Shown here: in pieces, positions 27,181 to 42,068 of the stretch
Layout of the letters: each line of letters begins with the position of its first letter
How positions within the stretch are numbered: position 1 is the stretch's first letter
Assembly: GCA_019843655.1 (NCBI GenBank)
Contig: JACDQD010000003.1
Span: forward strand, 6,326,925-6,390,924
DNA from: Lethocerus indicus
Taxonomy: Eukaryota > Arthropoda > Insecta > Hemiptera > Belostomatidae
Length of the DNA stretch: 64,000 bases
Direction: 5' to 3'
Notes under the pieces: model-generated
Told to the model about the DNA's origin: nothing
Databases searched by the model: none
What the model saw: the letters and a program-made list of their open reading frames with translations, nothing else
Translations under genes and position numbers: made by a program

Positions 27181-30100
27181 TAAATACACTTGGGGAAATT
27201 AGAGCCCACCCCCACCGTCATTTTCCGTACCGGTCCATTTGCCCTGAAAAAACCCTTCTTTTAGACCACTGCCGCTAAATTCTCTCGCTTGAAAAAATAT
27301 TGCACCTCGGCCGTTGAATTATCGTGCAAAAAAACGCTGCGCAAATAGGTTGAATAACCGGGCCCTTCTTAAAATAAGCCATCGAATCTTCTGTTCCCGG
27401 CTTTCGTGCAATGTCCTCGTTTCCTATTTGCACATGATCGACGGGGCGCAATAAGTCGGCTCTCAGTCTGCCCAACATTAACGTCGGTTTTATAACCATA
27501 TCTGGCCATCTACATATGTTTACGCAGACTGAATATTCCCTGTTGGCTATGACTTGTGTAGATTAACTAAATTCTAGAAGAAATCTATTTACTAGGATAA
27601 ACCAATCAAGTTTATGTGAAAAATAAATTAATAATGTCTATTTAATGAATATATTTCGGTAATTTTAGTAATTTAGGTGGAAACAATTTAATTCTTCAAC
27701 TTAGCCAAACACTAGAGTTCGTTTTAACCAAGGGGTTCTGAAAATAACGGTACAGTTACTCGGAAGAAGAAATAAGCATATCGTAATTAAAAAATTGATA
27801 TGAATTTTCTTAATAATACCGTTTCCTATTTATTATATATCCAAGTTTGTGTGAAAATAAATACTTTAATGGACACTAGCTTCTCAACACGTTGGACCCT
27901 TTACTTTCGGGACAAATAAATTATCCTTTGCCCTTTCCAAGTCTCATATCGCTCCCCGACATAATTCCGTGATGAATAGTCCATCATGAAAAATTAATGC
28001 ATTTTGAACTCGGCCCATACGAAAATGGGACTAACTTCCCTTGGAACATACTCGTTAATCCTCGTTCCAAATTTCCCACGTTATACGATAAATATAAACG
28101 AACCACGTAAACACAACATTTGTTATTTATTTATTGTTTAAATAATAATTCTAACTAATTTTTACGCTCAATCATGATATTATTGAAATATTCTTAAATC
28201 TGTTGATTGTTAAAGCAGCATCAAGAGTCTGCTAACATACTGAGTGGTGAGTTTGTATTTAAAATACCGTTCTGGATTTGTATATTTTTGGGCGTTAATA
28301 TGTTTAATGCTTTCCTTCAATGATAAAGAGAGAAATTATTAATTACACCATAGCAACGTGATGAAAATAGTTAGATTAGGTAAGGTTGTTATTCTCTATG
28401 CACTTACTAGGAAACAGAATTTTCGAATTCGTTACTTCAATTCACGAAAGAAGAAAATGGCTTCAAACTGGAAAGTTAACAAGAAACCAAGTCATGACCT
28501 ATTTAAATGGAACAAGATTGGGGCTGTTTATGGGGCTATCGTAACGAACCTGTGCATTCAGGAAAAAGTAGGTTAATGGTTAATGGAAAAAGTTGTTTTC
28601 TGGCGCCCTCTTGCTCAATTAAATAAAACATTATTTATGCGGCAACGGTCATTCCCCTGATGCCCTCTGAATAAAGCGGCAAAGCAATGGGAATTATTTT
28701 CAATCGGACACTAACTTTCGTTCAATTTATTTTTCGTACATTTTTTTTAATTTGTCCGCGTCTCTTTGTTTTTATTTTCTAATTTTTATTTTCATCATAT
28801 TTCTAGTAATCGAGAAGGGAAATAATGAGAGCGACATTTCATATATTTCGCCAACTAGGTTTTGTTGGTTAAACATCGAGGATTACACATATCCTCGTTT
28901 GCATTAGGGTGACCTGATTGTACAGAACAGCGTTAATCGCGTCCCATTTTGTCGGTTCGTTAGTGTCAATATGGAAACTCCGATTGCGCTTTCCGATTAC
29001 AGTTAAGTAATATTCTTTCAGAAAAAGTAACAGCAAAGAGAGTAACAGAAATTTTAATGCCTATTTACAATAGAATTTAACGTTCGGTTAAAATATATAT
29101 TAATTGAATCATTGGCCACAAGGTTATGTCGTCAAATGGAATTGGAGGAGCACAAGATAATTCGATTTATTGTTAAACTGTTAAGGAGGTTATTTATTTT
29201 CAGTACACCACATTCACTTAACAAATTTTCCTAATCTAGATACTATTAATTTCATTCTTATCTATACAACACTGAACTGTATATAGAATACGCGGAATTC
29301 AGTGCTTAGGATTTTCAACATTTCTCAATATTGCATATAGACGGAAATTTGTCCATCGTTATTCGAAATGGAACTGTACAGCGTAGCGATATTTATTGAT
29401 AGATTTCGACATAAGTCAGTGTCTTATTCCCCGAACGAACCCGGAGAGAGTGCGTTGAGAAAATATCCCGCCCTGCCCGATAGTCTCAGAGCAATAGAAA
29501 CGCTAGCGTTAGAAATATTTTCATCGGGGGCCCAAGTGAAGGGGCCGCGGGAAAAGTTGTTCTTTTGTCTTTTTTTCTTCTTTTATTTCCCTCCTAGAGA
29601 AACACAGAATGGAGCTGAAAGCTTTACGCTTTCTGGGAAACGTCCAACAACTTATCATATCGGGGATTCCGGGACGGGACAACACATCGTCCCGCCCTAG
29701 ACCCGGACTCTCCGCCAAAACTTTTAAAAGCTTTCTCGCCACCCCTCTTGAAAAATAGAGGGCGTTCACAGCGACGAAACTGCTTGTAAGTGCCTTATTT
29801 CACAATAACCGTTAGGAGCGGGGACATTCCCACGTCATGCCGCGGACTAGTGAAAACACGACCGACCGATGTAGAATGGCGCTGTTCCATTAAAGCGGTC
29901 GATCCATAATTTTAGAAACCGTCAAAACTAATCACAGGGGTGAATATAACGGAAAAATATCTTTCAGTTACTATTCGCGCATTAAATTACTTCTCGAATT
30001 TCCACAAAATATCGTGTACTGCAGCGTTATATCCCGGGGTTTGGAAGGAAACATTTAACAATACCACGGTCGCTAAAAGACCCATAAATTTAACTCCACC

Positions 30101-32996
30101 TCCAGATTTAATTTTAAGCGACGTAATACCTTTGAAACTTGAAATGTTCACTTCGACAATAATTACATAATTTTTCTTCCCGCACTTCTTAAGTTAAACA
30201 AATTAACATCGCAAGGCTGGTTCCGAATCAAACGCTGTCAATAATTCATAGCGGCTTTCTCGATAATGTTTCGGTTACGGCTCCTAGCAGCGTTTTTTGA
30301 CGGCGAGGAGGTCCGACTGGAGGCCCTTGGAACAAAAGAATTGAAACATTCATGAAAACCCGGCTTCGGATAACGGTGGGCGGGTAAGTAGAGGGCGGAT
30401 CCCGGCTCACCTCACAGCAGTGAACGGGACCATTGTACCGCCCAATAAAAGGGACAAATCTCCATTATAGGGCCTGGCCCCGTCACATATCTTCATCAAT
30501 ATCCCATCGGCGAAAACTTTTCACCGACGGCCCGAGGACCGTATTTTTATACGGCTCTTATCCGGGACTCGCCGGCTGTCTGCTTTTTCCCGCAGACAAT
30601 CCCGCCCAGACAAATGGCTTGCCCTCCGTGGTAATAATCCCAAAGGTAAAACGGATGCGAATCGACGAACGAGGTTGTTGCTAAGCAAAACTTATGTGTC
30701 TCTGTTTTCTCGGTGTCTGTAGAAATATCTCTTAATTCATTTGCGATATTTTCCTCAGCATATATAATTCGGGATTAGAGTCGCCGTTAGTGCCATTACT
30801 CCATATAAATCATTTACACTATTTCCTTCGGAGGCTAGGCTAGGGTCGTTTCGGAGTTTTTCCCTGTACCTCGTAATTCGGTCTATGATGTCGGTGGGTC
30901 TAAGTTATTTTGAATACGTCTTTAGTTCTTGGCGGAATGTCGAGGGTATTTATTCTCGATTATACGAAACAACGTTACGCGACGGATATAAATCCCTTTG
31001 TAAATAGAGCGATAAGCCCAAACTGGTATCAACCCAGAAATTTTCTTGCGATAGCGAACAATAATTGGTATAAACAACGCAGTTCCATCTTATACTAGCA
31101 GATGCGACCACCTGGCCGCCCACGTGCGGAACTAATATAAGACACCGTACCAATTGTGATTATTACGTTAATGCCCTCGGCCGTTACGAAATTGATACTG
31201 CATTTGATTTAAACTTTGACAGTTAAAAATGTCACGAATAATTCAATTAATTAGGTTCCCTCAAACTGATTCTATTTTCCGCTTTCATACATTATGCATT
31301 GGTGGGATTAGCGGGTTTTAAATTTATTTCAGGTATCCGACAGTCCATGCTACATAATACACGTTTAATCCTTAATATTAGCGGATCATTAATTTGCAGA
31401 GATCCTCCAGGAATGAAGGACTTCAACTATGTCTTCCTTCTCAACAATTTCTCCAGCGAATTTTTAAATTTAGGAATTATACTCATTATATTAGCCGAAA
31501 CACCCGACCTCGCGCATTAACTACGCGGTTACTAAAATTAACTGAAGCTATAAATACCGATATAAATTAAGTAATAAATCATTCTAGCCTCACAAACTAA
31601 ACCTTAAAGGGGTCCTTAATTTTATGGCGTGAAAAGTATCAAATTATATCTAGATTAAATGTAGGATTTTAAGCGGTACTTTACCGTATCAGTCTTTGCA
31701 CCAGCCGACTTCGAATCGCCCTATTACCTCAGATAAAAAGGAACGGTCAAAGCCATCGAGGGACGGGGGACGTACCGTCCCTTATTGGAGATGTCCCGGC
31801 CGAGATAGGGTCGGGGACAGAGAATAAGGGAGGGGAAGAAGGTATGACACGCGGCGAGATTGTACCCTGGGCCGAGATGTGTGTGCCGGTCGTTAGGATA
31901 AGGATCGGTAATGCGAGCTGCACAAACAAATGGCGGTTAGGCGGGTGGGAGGGCCAGGGCCGGCACCGCAGCCCGGAGACGGATAGCGCCCGGCCAATCC
32001 CTCAATCTACCCCCCGACCACCCCATTCCACCGATAAACGTCCGGCTACGATTTTTTACACCCCCTACCACCCCTCGCCGGTCGTACTGACCAACCGCGA
32101 ACGCTCAATAATTAATACCTGTACCACACTGCGGGGAAATTCACTTCGTCCCTGGCTCTCTTTTACAAAGAAGTGATTAACTCTTTTTCGCATACCCTAG
32201 TACCAGACAAAGCATAAAGGAGCTGTTATATTCACTGAAAATGTCGTAATCGCTAATAAGAAACCTGTAAATTTTTACAATTTCAACCTACACAAATCAT
32301 TACTCAAAATTAATGTCTGTAAAACTTAAAATTTGGAATATTTTAAATAACTTTGGTAGGATTACGATTAGTTCGCAGTATACTTATTTAACCCAATGCT
32401 TAGTTTTCAAAGCAGTATGAAGGTTAATTTCTTCGCCTCTAAAATAAAAGAAATGCTTACTCGATTAGTCTATAAAGTAAGATTAAGAAATCGTTTTAAT
32501 CTTGCTGTAGAGCAAAATGTAAGACAAATCTAAGGGAAAAATCGGTTTATAAATTACTTTAAACTTATAGCGGTTGTTTATTTGCCTCCTCCTTTTCTAT
32601 TTTAAAATCCTTTTGGACTCATATTTATGTACTTTTAATTCGTAATATAAAATGAGAATAATAATTTACGTGCTCGTACTTTTCTCTTATTTTTTCTCTG
32701 GGAACTAATTTTTAAAGGAATCTCGAAAAACTTGTAAAATCGAAGGGCTTATATTTTTAGTTGGAGTGGCGCAGAAGGGAGCGGAGGCGTAATTGGTGGC
32801 AAATTATAATGGAAATAATGCCGGTAAGTCTGCCGAGGTCCGGTAGTCTGTGACCGGGCGGGCTAACTGGAGCCGGGTCAGGATTTAGAACTGAGCCGGG
32901 AGGGATTTACTGCGTGCAGGAGGAGACCTCTTGGGGGGATAACAGCCGGCGAGAGCTGCACCGCCCGGTAATTCGGTACGCCACAATCTTCAACGG

Positions 32997-33041
32997 GAGG
33001 GAGAGGAAGAGGGGGCAGAGAGAGGAAGAGGGAGAGGCCCA
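32997..33041. repeat. Imperfect GA/GGA-rich purine tract
   Basis: GAGGAAGAGG and GAGAGAGG units form a tract of about 45 bp, almost all purine, within a GC-rich patch. Confidence 0.85.
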
Positions 33042-34157
33042 AACCTCGTGAAAAGGAGTTTGCCCCGGCCGCTGAGTGCCCTACTGCTTAGTTGACCCCT
33101 CGAGATTGTCCCGACCTTCCGCCCCTTTAGAATTCCCCAACGGGACGGCCGGCTACCGGAATCTCCCAATACTATGACCGCAGGAGGTGGGACACTTCCA
33201 CAATTTCATTGCCTCCATTCCGAAAAATATATTACTAATCGGTTAGACATTACCGGCAATATTTAATAATATCGCGTGACATCACCGGACGAAATTAATA
33301 GTATGGCGTGCAACAAAATTGTTAGTTGTACTTGGCAACTATTGGTAACTAAAACGATAGATAAATTATAATTCCACCTACATTTTAATTACACTACCGT
33401 CTTCGGATCGATGGGTGTAGGTAAACATATTTCCCAGTATCAATGCAATGTTATTATTGCAGAAGATATTCTCTCTTCACCCGCAGTTACTGACAGTGGT
33501 AGTTCATTGATTCTATGGAAAAGATATCGTCAATATTTTTTACTGACTGATGGCCTCAGTCACGATACGTAGAGAATACACATAAATGTAGGGATGTGGG
33601 GGTAAAAGGAGCTATCCTACCGTTTAGTTGTGACTTCGGTTGTGCTCTCGTGGCCGAGTGGGGCTCGGAAGGCGGGTATCGCGATAAGGCAAACCGGGTC
33701 CGGAATAAGAGGTGGCGTAATCAGGGGCGATAAGTGGTGCTATAGAGTAGGAGGCGGCCCCCGGCTTAATTGCTTCCCTTCAGAGTAGCGGCCGGCAGAA
33801 GGCGTCCCCGGGCCCTCAGAGAGGGGCCCTCTCTAAATTAGTACAGCCGGCGGACACAATTAATAGTGTAATGCGGGGGCTTGTCCTCGGCGGAGAGAAG
33901 CGGCCCGCCCCTCCTCCGCAAACAGACGTGCTCCAATAAAGGGAGATCATGTCAACTCGGCACGGCTGATCAGTTCTATTCATCGGATTCAATCGTGGGC
34001 CCGTGCCGCCATTCCTGTGGCCCGGACCACCGCTGCCGTTAGACGTCCGCCACAATGCACTAGCTTAGCCTAAGCCCTCCTCCTCCACCGCTATCGCCCC
34101 AATACTACATCGCCTCTAATCCTCCAATTCCTCCTCCCCCCACAGTCCTCTCCCCGC

Positions 34158-34183
34158 CCCTCCTCCTCCTCCTCCTCCTCCTT
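34158..34183. repeat. (CCT)n simple repeat
   Basis: Eight uninterrupted CCT/TCC units at the right side of a C-rich patch. Confidence 0.93.
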
Positions 34184-37100
34184 CTCGAATACTCAATTAC
34201 ACCGCACTTTGGGAACTTTAATCAAAAACGAATTTACCCCCGGCTCCAGATTTACAGTTCGTCCTCAGTCGAGCCTTCGTACAGGTGCTTTATAATGAAT
34301 CCATTTTCGCTCTACGCTCTCGGCCGGTTATGAATTTCCGTTATATCTTTCGAGTCGTATGCCCGCTGATTACACATTCTAACCGGTATGATTAGCGCTG
34401 TTGTGGGTTATGCGCCCTGCGGCTCACGGTGCTATAGTCGGGCTGGGTTCGGTCATGCGGTCACGCGAACGCGCATGCTCCCGATGGCCGATTGAGCCGA
34501 GGGACGGTGGGTTGGAATTCGCGGCCGCTAACCGTCTACTTAAAGGCCGCGTTTTGTAGTGAATTTGAAATTCTCGGGCTATTTGCTACTGTCAATTATT
34601 TTTCAAATATAACTTCGCTCGAGGTCACAAAAATTAAATATTCCGGATATTCCAACGGCCATTTGTTTAAACATAGGCAAGATCCAGTGCTCTGCAGTTA
34701 ATTTAATAGTAAATGTATTAATTAATCTTAAATTAATATTTAATGTTAATTTACGATTAATAGTTATGAGCAGTTAGTATAATATTAATGTGTAGACAAT
34801 TACTGGGTTGTAGATAATGAAATAAATATTTGAATAAAATATTATATACTATATTTGAATAAAATTGAGTTAAACCGTTCTGTATTATTTTAAACGGTAT
34901 ACGGAGAAGGTAGTTGTTTTCATTAAAACAATAAAACAATATTAATAAGTTCGGAGGAATATGAGTATAAATTTTTTAATTCCATCCTCTCTTCTGGGTG
35001 GGTTGTGTGAAAGGGTTGCTCTCACTACTGCCGGGCTACTGTTTTATTAAACCATAACTTCTGAATTACTTTATTCCTCAGTTTGGTGGTTTCAGAGGAT
35101 TTGGAATACAATAGTTCGTTCGATCGGCAAGCTGTTTTTTTCTTTTTCTAGACACGTTTCGGTTGCTAGCAATTGGTGACATTAGCAAGTCACTAGGGAC
35201 ATCCTGTCTGTTCATTTATTGTGCTACACACCAGAGAAAATTAAAATTACTGTACAAAACTAATACAATTGCAGTAATGAAATTTTCTTTTGAAACAAAG
35301 ATTTATATTATACTACGTTGAGGTCTGACATAAAACACTAATTGTCCCGCGCGGGCGGCCTATATAATAAACTCTATACCTACGTGCGGTCTCGGTCTCT
35401 CGGCCCCATATTCTGGAGAATATGGCGAGAGCGGGGCGAAGCAATTTGAACCGTATCAAATATGAAGGGAAAGGAGAGGGCCGCGGCAAGGTGGAGAGAC
35501 TGCTGCTGCGTCGAATAAATATGTTAATAAAAGTTTGGTCACGGGAGCCGGCCACGTTAATGCGGCAATAAATCACCGCGCGCATTTTTAATTTGCCAGC
35601 CTCGCGCTACTCCGACCCGATACCTTCCGCCCTCGATTATACGGATTACCATATTTATTCACCATCCTACGGTTTTTAAGCGTACGAGCGTGTAAATGCG
35701 ACTTTGATATTTTAACTTTTGTCGACTAATTCCTTCGAAAGTAACTTAATATTTTACCTAAAATGGACATTATCGATTTGGCCGATCAAGCAGGCCGAAA
35801 TTTATCTCGGTAAAAGGATATTTTGTCACTTGCGAAGCTACTTACATACATGTATGTATCGATTTCATATTTAGAATATGTTTAAATTTACATATTTCAA
35901 CAGTACATGAATTGTGGACACAAACACTGTAAAAATCGGTACCATCGAAATGTGTAACCCAAAATTTCTAAACGTTCTTAACACAAAGTTGACAGAGTTT
36001 CGTAACAAACTACTATTGTAATATTAAATGCATAAGCCATTTAACATTAAAAAGAAGCACTGGAATATATTCCTTTACATAATCGCATCAGTTTTAAATA
36101 AACCTACTTATTTTCGGCCCTGAGAAGATCTTAGCCCCATAAAGGTGGACACAATCAACAGGTCTATAAACTTATCCTATTTCCAACCCATTCTTCTATG
36201 GGCCGAATTGAACTAGCGCTGCAGCATTTTTAACCCTATGAACAGGAACTTTGGATGATGGTTTAGTAAAAATAAAATTATTTTCGGTTGTTTTCATTGT
36301 CATATCTCAAAAATGACTGGTGATAAAGGTAGGAATGATAGTTTTGAATTAAATGCCTCTGAAAAATTATATATTTCGTGATATGTTTTCAATCTATCAA
36401 TTAAGTTATGTTACGCTCATCCCCTCTATATATGAATATAAATAAATAGATATATTTCCGCAGTTCGACTATTTTCAAGTAACATGGATGTATGAAAATA
36501 CGATGCTGAGTATGTGCCAGGACTGCTTTAACGCAGGCCAGGGCCCAGCAGAGCTAAACGGGATCATTACAGGCAGGGTCTACCTATTGAATCGTCAGAA
36601 GTGACGCTCGGGACGAAATATAATTGTGCCATTACCGCGTGGCCCGGAGCGTTCGGATCCGGCACGGCGGGACGTTTGATTATAATTGTTTATCCATACG
36701 AGGACCTGTCGAGTGGCACCGGGTAGCTGCGTCGTACGTGGGGATGGGGAGGGGGGCATTGTGAAACCGGGAGGGAACCCATTAAGAAGTTAGACAAGGT
36801 CCTCGAAGAGATCGTTAAGTAATTCATGGGGGGTCTCCGGAAGGCCCTCTCAAAACAATCCAAGTCAAGTGATTGCACCTTGTTGCGGTCCGTCTTAACC
36901 CCCCCCCCCTTCCTCCGGCCCCCTTTCCACGCCCGTCATAAATTTATAACGCTCGGCCGCGTATTAGCATACGACTTCATGAATGATTAAGCCCCGGCCT
37001 CTCTGGGTCCGACGCTATTGCATTGTCCGCCCCCTCCCACTTCCAACGCCTATCGACTGGGCCCAGCTCCGCCTTAACTGGGTCGTTGAAATTTCAGACC

Positions 37101-38142
37101 TCCGTTAAGTGCCTTCGGAACCCATTCATATATAATGACGGGACTGGGGCCCTGTATTAGCGGCGCTAAATTGTCAGAATTTATGCGATTAATACCCCCT
37201 GACCCCTTATTTCCAATATGAAATAATTCATACCGGAGCTAATAGCGCAGGAAGAAAAATAATTGACGATTCCTACGAGAGTGGAGGCGAAAATAGATTC
37301 TGCGGTAGCGTTATTATCGCCCCTGTCATTATCAGTCTACACTCTGTAAAATGGTTTTCGCTTCTCTACCGTCGGTAGTATTCATCTAGTAACGATAACT
37401 GAGGTCAATACATTTTAAATAGAGAGTTGTTGGGATTGAAAAGGACGGATAATGTTACATTTTTTCATTATTATTTCATTTAAATAAATCTTCGAGGCTT
37501 ATTGTTTAAGGAAGGATAGTTGAAATAAAAAAAATCATAAATTATACAATATTTTTATCTCTTCGGGCATTGCTTGAAGCGGAACTAAAATTTCCTAAAT
37601 GTATTGTACGTAGAATGAATTTCAATGAAATATCGTTAAGTTTGTTTTCCGATCTGATTGCGGCAAGGAACTAATTCATTACGACTGGTTACACGTAAAG
37701 AGATGAGAGCCGATTTCAAAAAATGAATATTGATTTGTCATTATGAAAATATAATGGAGTCTTCCGCTGGCCGACCCCCGAGACGATACTTTTGAAACGG
37801 AATTTCTTTCTCGCCGAAGTTGGTCATCCATTATTTTCAAAATAGGCAAATCGAAACCCGAAGGAGGGGGATCGAAAACCGGTTCAGTCCAGTTGATATG
37901 ATTTAATTCGGTGAGATCGTCCAACCGCCTCCGCCTAATCGCCTCGATAAGTTGCCCCGAGACAGCCTACAGAATTTATAGCTACTGATTCTCATTTCGG
38001 ATATAAAAGGGAAAGGGATATTTAATTGACTCTCAAAATGTCGGGGACCACTTTATAGACTAAGCTGTAAAGGCTGAAAAGGCCGAGTAAACATTTCTTC
38101 CGATCGTAAAATTTACACAATACAAAGTCGGGCTAAATACGA

Positions 38143-38209
38143 GCTAGTTAGGATGGCAAGCAACCGAAACAGCCAAAGCATAACACCAAACCGGGGAAAG
38201 AGATCAGAA
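38143..38209 (+). mobile_element. Possible diverged copy of the tail segment
   Basis: GATGGCAAGCAACCGAAAC followed by an A/C-rich stretch and CCAAACCGGGGAAAGAGA resembles GATGGCGAGCAGCCGAAAC and the following part of the 42 kb element. The match is clearest over the first 20 bp and decays after it. It may be an old family member or chance similarity. Confidence 0.3.
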
Positions 38210-41137
38210 GATCGGAAAAACTATGGTGTCCCTAATTACTTTGGAAATTAATGTAGCCCACTAAAAATACTGTAATGACGTTGAACATAAATTTCTTATA
38301 TTGATTATATGTTTATTGTAATTCGTATGAAGACCGTGTTAATTATTTTGATGCGAAATCCAAGCGGTAGTCGACATCTAAGGACGTTTAGGACATTTCG
38401 GTTGTCTAAAGGGTTTAATACTCAACCCGCATGACCGGACGGCCTTTCTAATTAGTTTCAGCGCCTTGCGTACAATTCCAAATCCATATTCAATAGAATG
38501 CAAATACAGTGTCGCCTCGTATATCCTAGTTGGGTTCCAACAAATGTTTATCAATACAATACATTAATAAATAGGCCTTATTGTGTATGCAATTGTAGCG
38601 CGTTTTTACTTTATAGAAGACATACTTTCTTGTAAGTAGGGAGAAAATTGTTATTCCATCTCGCTAGTAGTCCCATCGCTACGGAAACGAGTTACGCTTT
38701 CGTAAATACAGTAATTCTGTAGTTTCGTTCACAAAAACGTATCGCATAAATGTATCATTGATTTGCTCAGCCAATCTATCCCTACGGGATTGTTTTCCAT
38801 TGCCTAAATTAACGATACAATCCAAACGTTGTTCCCATAGGGATAAACCCATTTGCGTCCATCCGCAAAGTTTTAACTCGTCAATAAGTATTCTACAGCA
38901 TTCTAAAGTACACTGTGACCACGCTAGAGGAATTACAGTCAATGGCGAGAGGAGTTAATCATATCATACGTTTTTGCGTGTTATCATACAATTATTTAAA
39001 ATGTTTTTTTCGTAAACACTATTGACTGCACTTTGTATATCGTGTCGTTTAAATGAAGCCACTTGTGTTGCCCTAGAGCTCGTCACGTCCGCCGGTCAAT
39101 GAAGCTAATTGTTTCGTGACAATTCCTATATAATGGGCGCCGGCGCGGGCACCGGGGGCGATGTCATGTTAAATAATGTGGGAACGGGTTTATTATACCG
39201 AAGTCTAGCCCTGGGGACTAATTCGGTCTTGCATTTGCTTTCGGGACGAGCGTTCACTGCGGCCCGACTTAATCCCCGACAAACATCGCGGCTCCGTGTA
39301 CTTCTCCTACCTCTCAATTCCAGCAAGGAATCGTTTCCCCCCTCCCAAACCGGAAAATATTTTCAAGTTAGGATCTTTCTTAGGAAATTAGGATCTTCCC
39401 GAGCTGTATAATTATATTGTTCAATAAGACTACTGACCTGTTGAAACAAATTTTCCAGTAGAAACTTCAACAGTATAATCTTGCAAAATTGTGGCTAATA
39501 TACATATAACCAAAAAAATTTCCCTTAGCAAAATCTTAAAGCCTACTGTCATGTAGTGATGTAGATTAAAAAAGCAATTGAGATATTAAAGACTTAATGT
39601 ATACTTTGGGGGAAAAATTGGTTTTTAAATGAGGTTAAGTGAAAACAACCGTGAAAAAATATATTGATCCCAAAGTTTGATGAATTTTTAGTTGACAAGT
39701 TATCTATAATTTTTGGTCTAATTATTTGGATGTTTATTCAACTTTAGTTACAGGAGTCTGAATAAAATCCGACCAAAAAGCGTTTTCGAATTATTCAGAA
39801 GGGATTCTCGGAGAAGGTTTATTTCGGCCGGGGTGTAAAGCGTCAAACGTTTTCCTGTTTTTACAAGTGGCTCGCTTGCAGTGGGTGAAGTGAGGGTGTT
39901 GGTTGGTGGCGAGGGGGGGGGATTGTGGGAGGACGCGCACTTTGTTCGACGTTTCCAACGGGCAGAACTTTGTTGAAGTTTTCGAGCGGCCACCGCGATA
40001 TTACCCTAAGAAGTAATCTCGAGACAACTTTCGAAGGAGGATCTTCAATCAAAACATCGTTAGTAACCGCTCCCCGTCGCCCCGTTAAGCCAGCTCGAGA
40101 ATTATCTGGACGCGGCCAGGCCCCAACAGCCGACGTCTCAACTTGTATTACTACCCACCCTCGCCACTACCCCAAACCCTCGACCCCCAACCCACCCCCC
40201 AACTGTATCTTTATTTGGCCGAAATTGACGAAGTTCTAAATTGTGCACATAATTCACGAGCCATTAACTCCAGTCCCGCGCTCTTTATCGGTTCGATTTC
40301 TGATTCTCCCTCCGCTGAAATTTGTAAGCTCCCCGTCGGCACAGTGTCACATTAGACCGATCTGGTTCAAATTTTCCTTCCTGTATTCGTCCAATTACAG
40401 GAAAATATTCACGTACGGCATGCGATGTTTCTACAATAGAATGAATATGGTATTTACATTATTTTTAGGGAGGTCCACATTGATTACCGCTCGTATAATC
40501 AAACCCTATGGTTTATTCCTAAGCTAGATTGATAAATAAGATACTCCACCTTTGAATTAGTAAAATTTTATATCTATAGTTTATAAAATTATGAATTTCC
40601 GTTCTAAACAGTATTTGTGGTAAAAAAGGGATTTGTGATGGCACAGAATAATAGTTCCTTAGCTTATAGTATGTGGAAAAGCAGTCAACGAAACGGTGCC
40701 CTGATCCATCGTTTACTTCCGAACGGAAGAACAAAATACGTTTCGATTTTAACTGTTCTGCTATACGTTTCAGAGAAAATTTACTTGCGTAAAAGTTTCG
40801 TTTTACGATTGGTCAGAAACAACTATCCCTTTCCGCCAAACACTGTTTCCGCTCCACGGAATCCACTCCTGAAGAAGTTCCGCGAGAGAGAGAGAGAGTT
40901 AGAGAGAAACGAACCCTTCTAATCTGAACTGGAAAATGACAGTTTCAAAGAAAACCTCCCGGCGATATGTGCATAAGGGCATCAGTGGTCTTTTCTATCT
41001 CTTTGTTCGAATAAACTACCTTTGTTGTGTGGGGCTTCTCCAAACGGATGGAGTTTACAAGCTGACGGGGACAATGCACTGCTGCGGTTTATTCCAAGTT
41101 TATTCCGAGTTTGAATAATATTTCCAGATTTCCATAA

Positions 41138-41196
<59 letters not shown>

Positions 41197-42009
41197 TTTA
41201 AAGAATCATTTTTTAGAGTTGGAATAAATTTAGTAGTAAAAGTCACATCAATTCAAATAAAAAACTTTAAATCTCAATACGGATGAGGTAGAGAACAGTT
41301 TTGTTGCCTATAGATTCGTGTATATAAACGCAATGTGATTCCAGCTATTGTTCGAAAAATTTTCAATCAGTGAGACAACCGTAGCCGTATGCACTTTGTT
41401 TCCGTCAGTTCCTAGCGCTCCCGGGCCGCGGGCCCCGTTCTGCGGCGGTCTAAATAATTCATTTGCCGAATGGCCGGTTCCCGAACTATCTGAAAATTTA
41501 ATCACCGCTACAATTCGCAGATTGCGCTTGTCGCTTATTCCGCCCCACTTCTCGGCGGTTCCGCGAACCCGCCGGTGGGTTCAAAATGAAAATCACTCAT
41601 TATTACACAACCCCCCCGACCATTCAACCACCCCGCTCCCCTTAAAACTTAATTCGGGTAAGCCGCTAATTGTGGCCCGGCGACCGCGATTAATTTTATG
41701 GTCCCGCCTTACCTAACCCGGGCAAAGGACTGTACCCCGCCCGGTGCGCACACCAAGTTTCAAACAGGCATTATCTCCGAGTATTCGGACCAATAGTTAC
41801 TGAAACCGGCTATGTTGTTAAACGGTCCCAATACACTAGTAACTAGTATTTAACGCATTGTTAAATACCTTCTGTTTATTAACGTACCTACACTAATCGA
41901 AATTTGTATTTCTAACATGAACTGCATACAGAAGAAGCTTCACTCTCTTAGAGCGAAAACTATTTATGTCCGAATAAACTAGGGTAGGTCCCCCGGAGGT
42001 AGACGAAAA
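38210..42009. other. Noncoding, no gene recognised
   Basis: AT-rich sequence with GC-rich patches near 39120..39350, 39860..40230 and 41400..41730, a GAGAGAGAGAG run near 40884, the (AT)26 repeat and a 9-bp hairpin at 41846..41868. No supported gene is seen. Confidence 0.5.
41142..41193. repeat. (AT)26 microsatellite
   Basis: This is an uninterrupted run of about 52 bp of AT in AT-rich sequence; it can form a cruciform. Confidence 0.98.
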
Positions 42010-42023
42010 TACACTAGACTTAT
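42010..42023 (+). repeat. Left target-site duplication of the 42 kb insertion
   Basis: TACACTAGACTTAT occurs here and again at 42269..42282, exactly flanking the insertion. The bases just outside differ, so the duplication is 14 bp. Confidence 0.75.
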
Positions 42024-42068
42024 GTAGGTTCGTGATGTTTCTGTCTCCTCTCGCTGGTTTGGTCTTTT
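42023..42068 (+). repeat. Left inverted arm of the 42 kb insertion
   Basis: These 46 bp are the reverse complement of 42181..42226 with a single mismatch. The arm shares its first base with the target-site duplication. Confidence 0.85.

Larger units (their letters stand above)
23491..38142. other. Noncoding, no gene recognised
   Basis: Mosaic AT-rich and GC-rich sequence. Patches lie near 24340..24580, 25430..25810, 31740..32090, 32800..33200, 33590..34200 and 36540..37150. Frames in the patches overlap on both strands, which argues against coding. One acceptor-plus-frame candidate at 24111 is discussed as a finding. Confidence 0.45.

Noticed and set aside
38679..38942. 87-codon minus-strand frame with protein-like composition (RLDCIVNLGNGK region)
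   Set aside because: The frame has no ATG start, closes soon upstream at a stop, shows no splice borders and matches no family I know.
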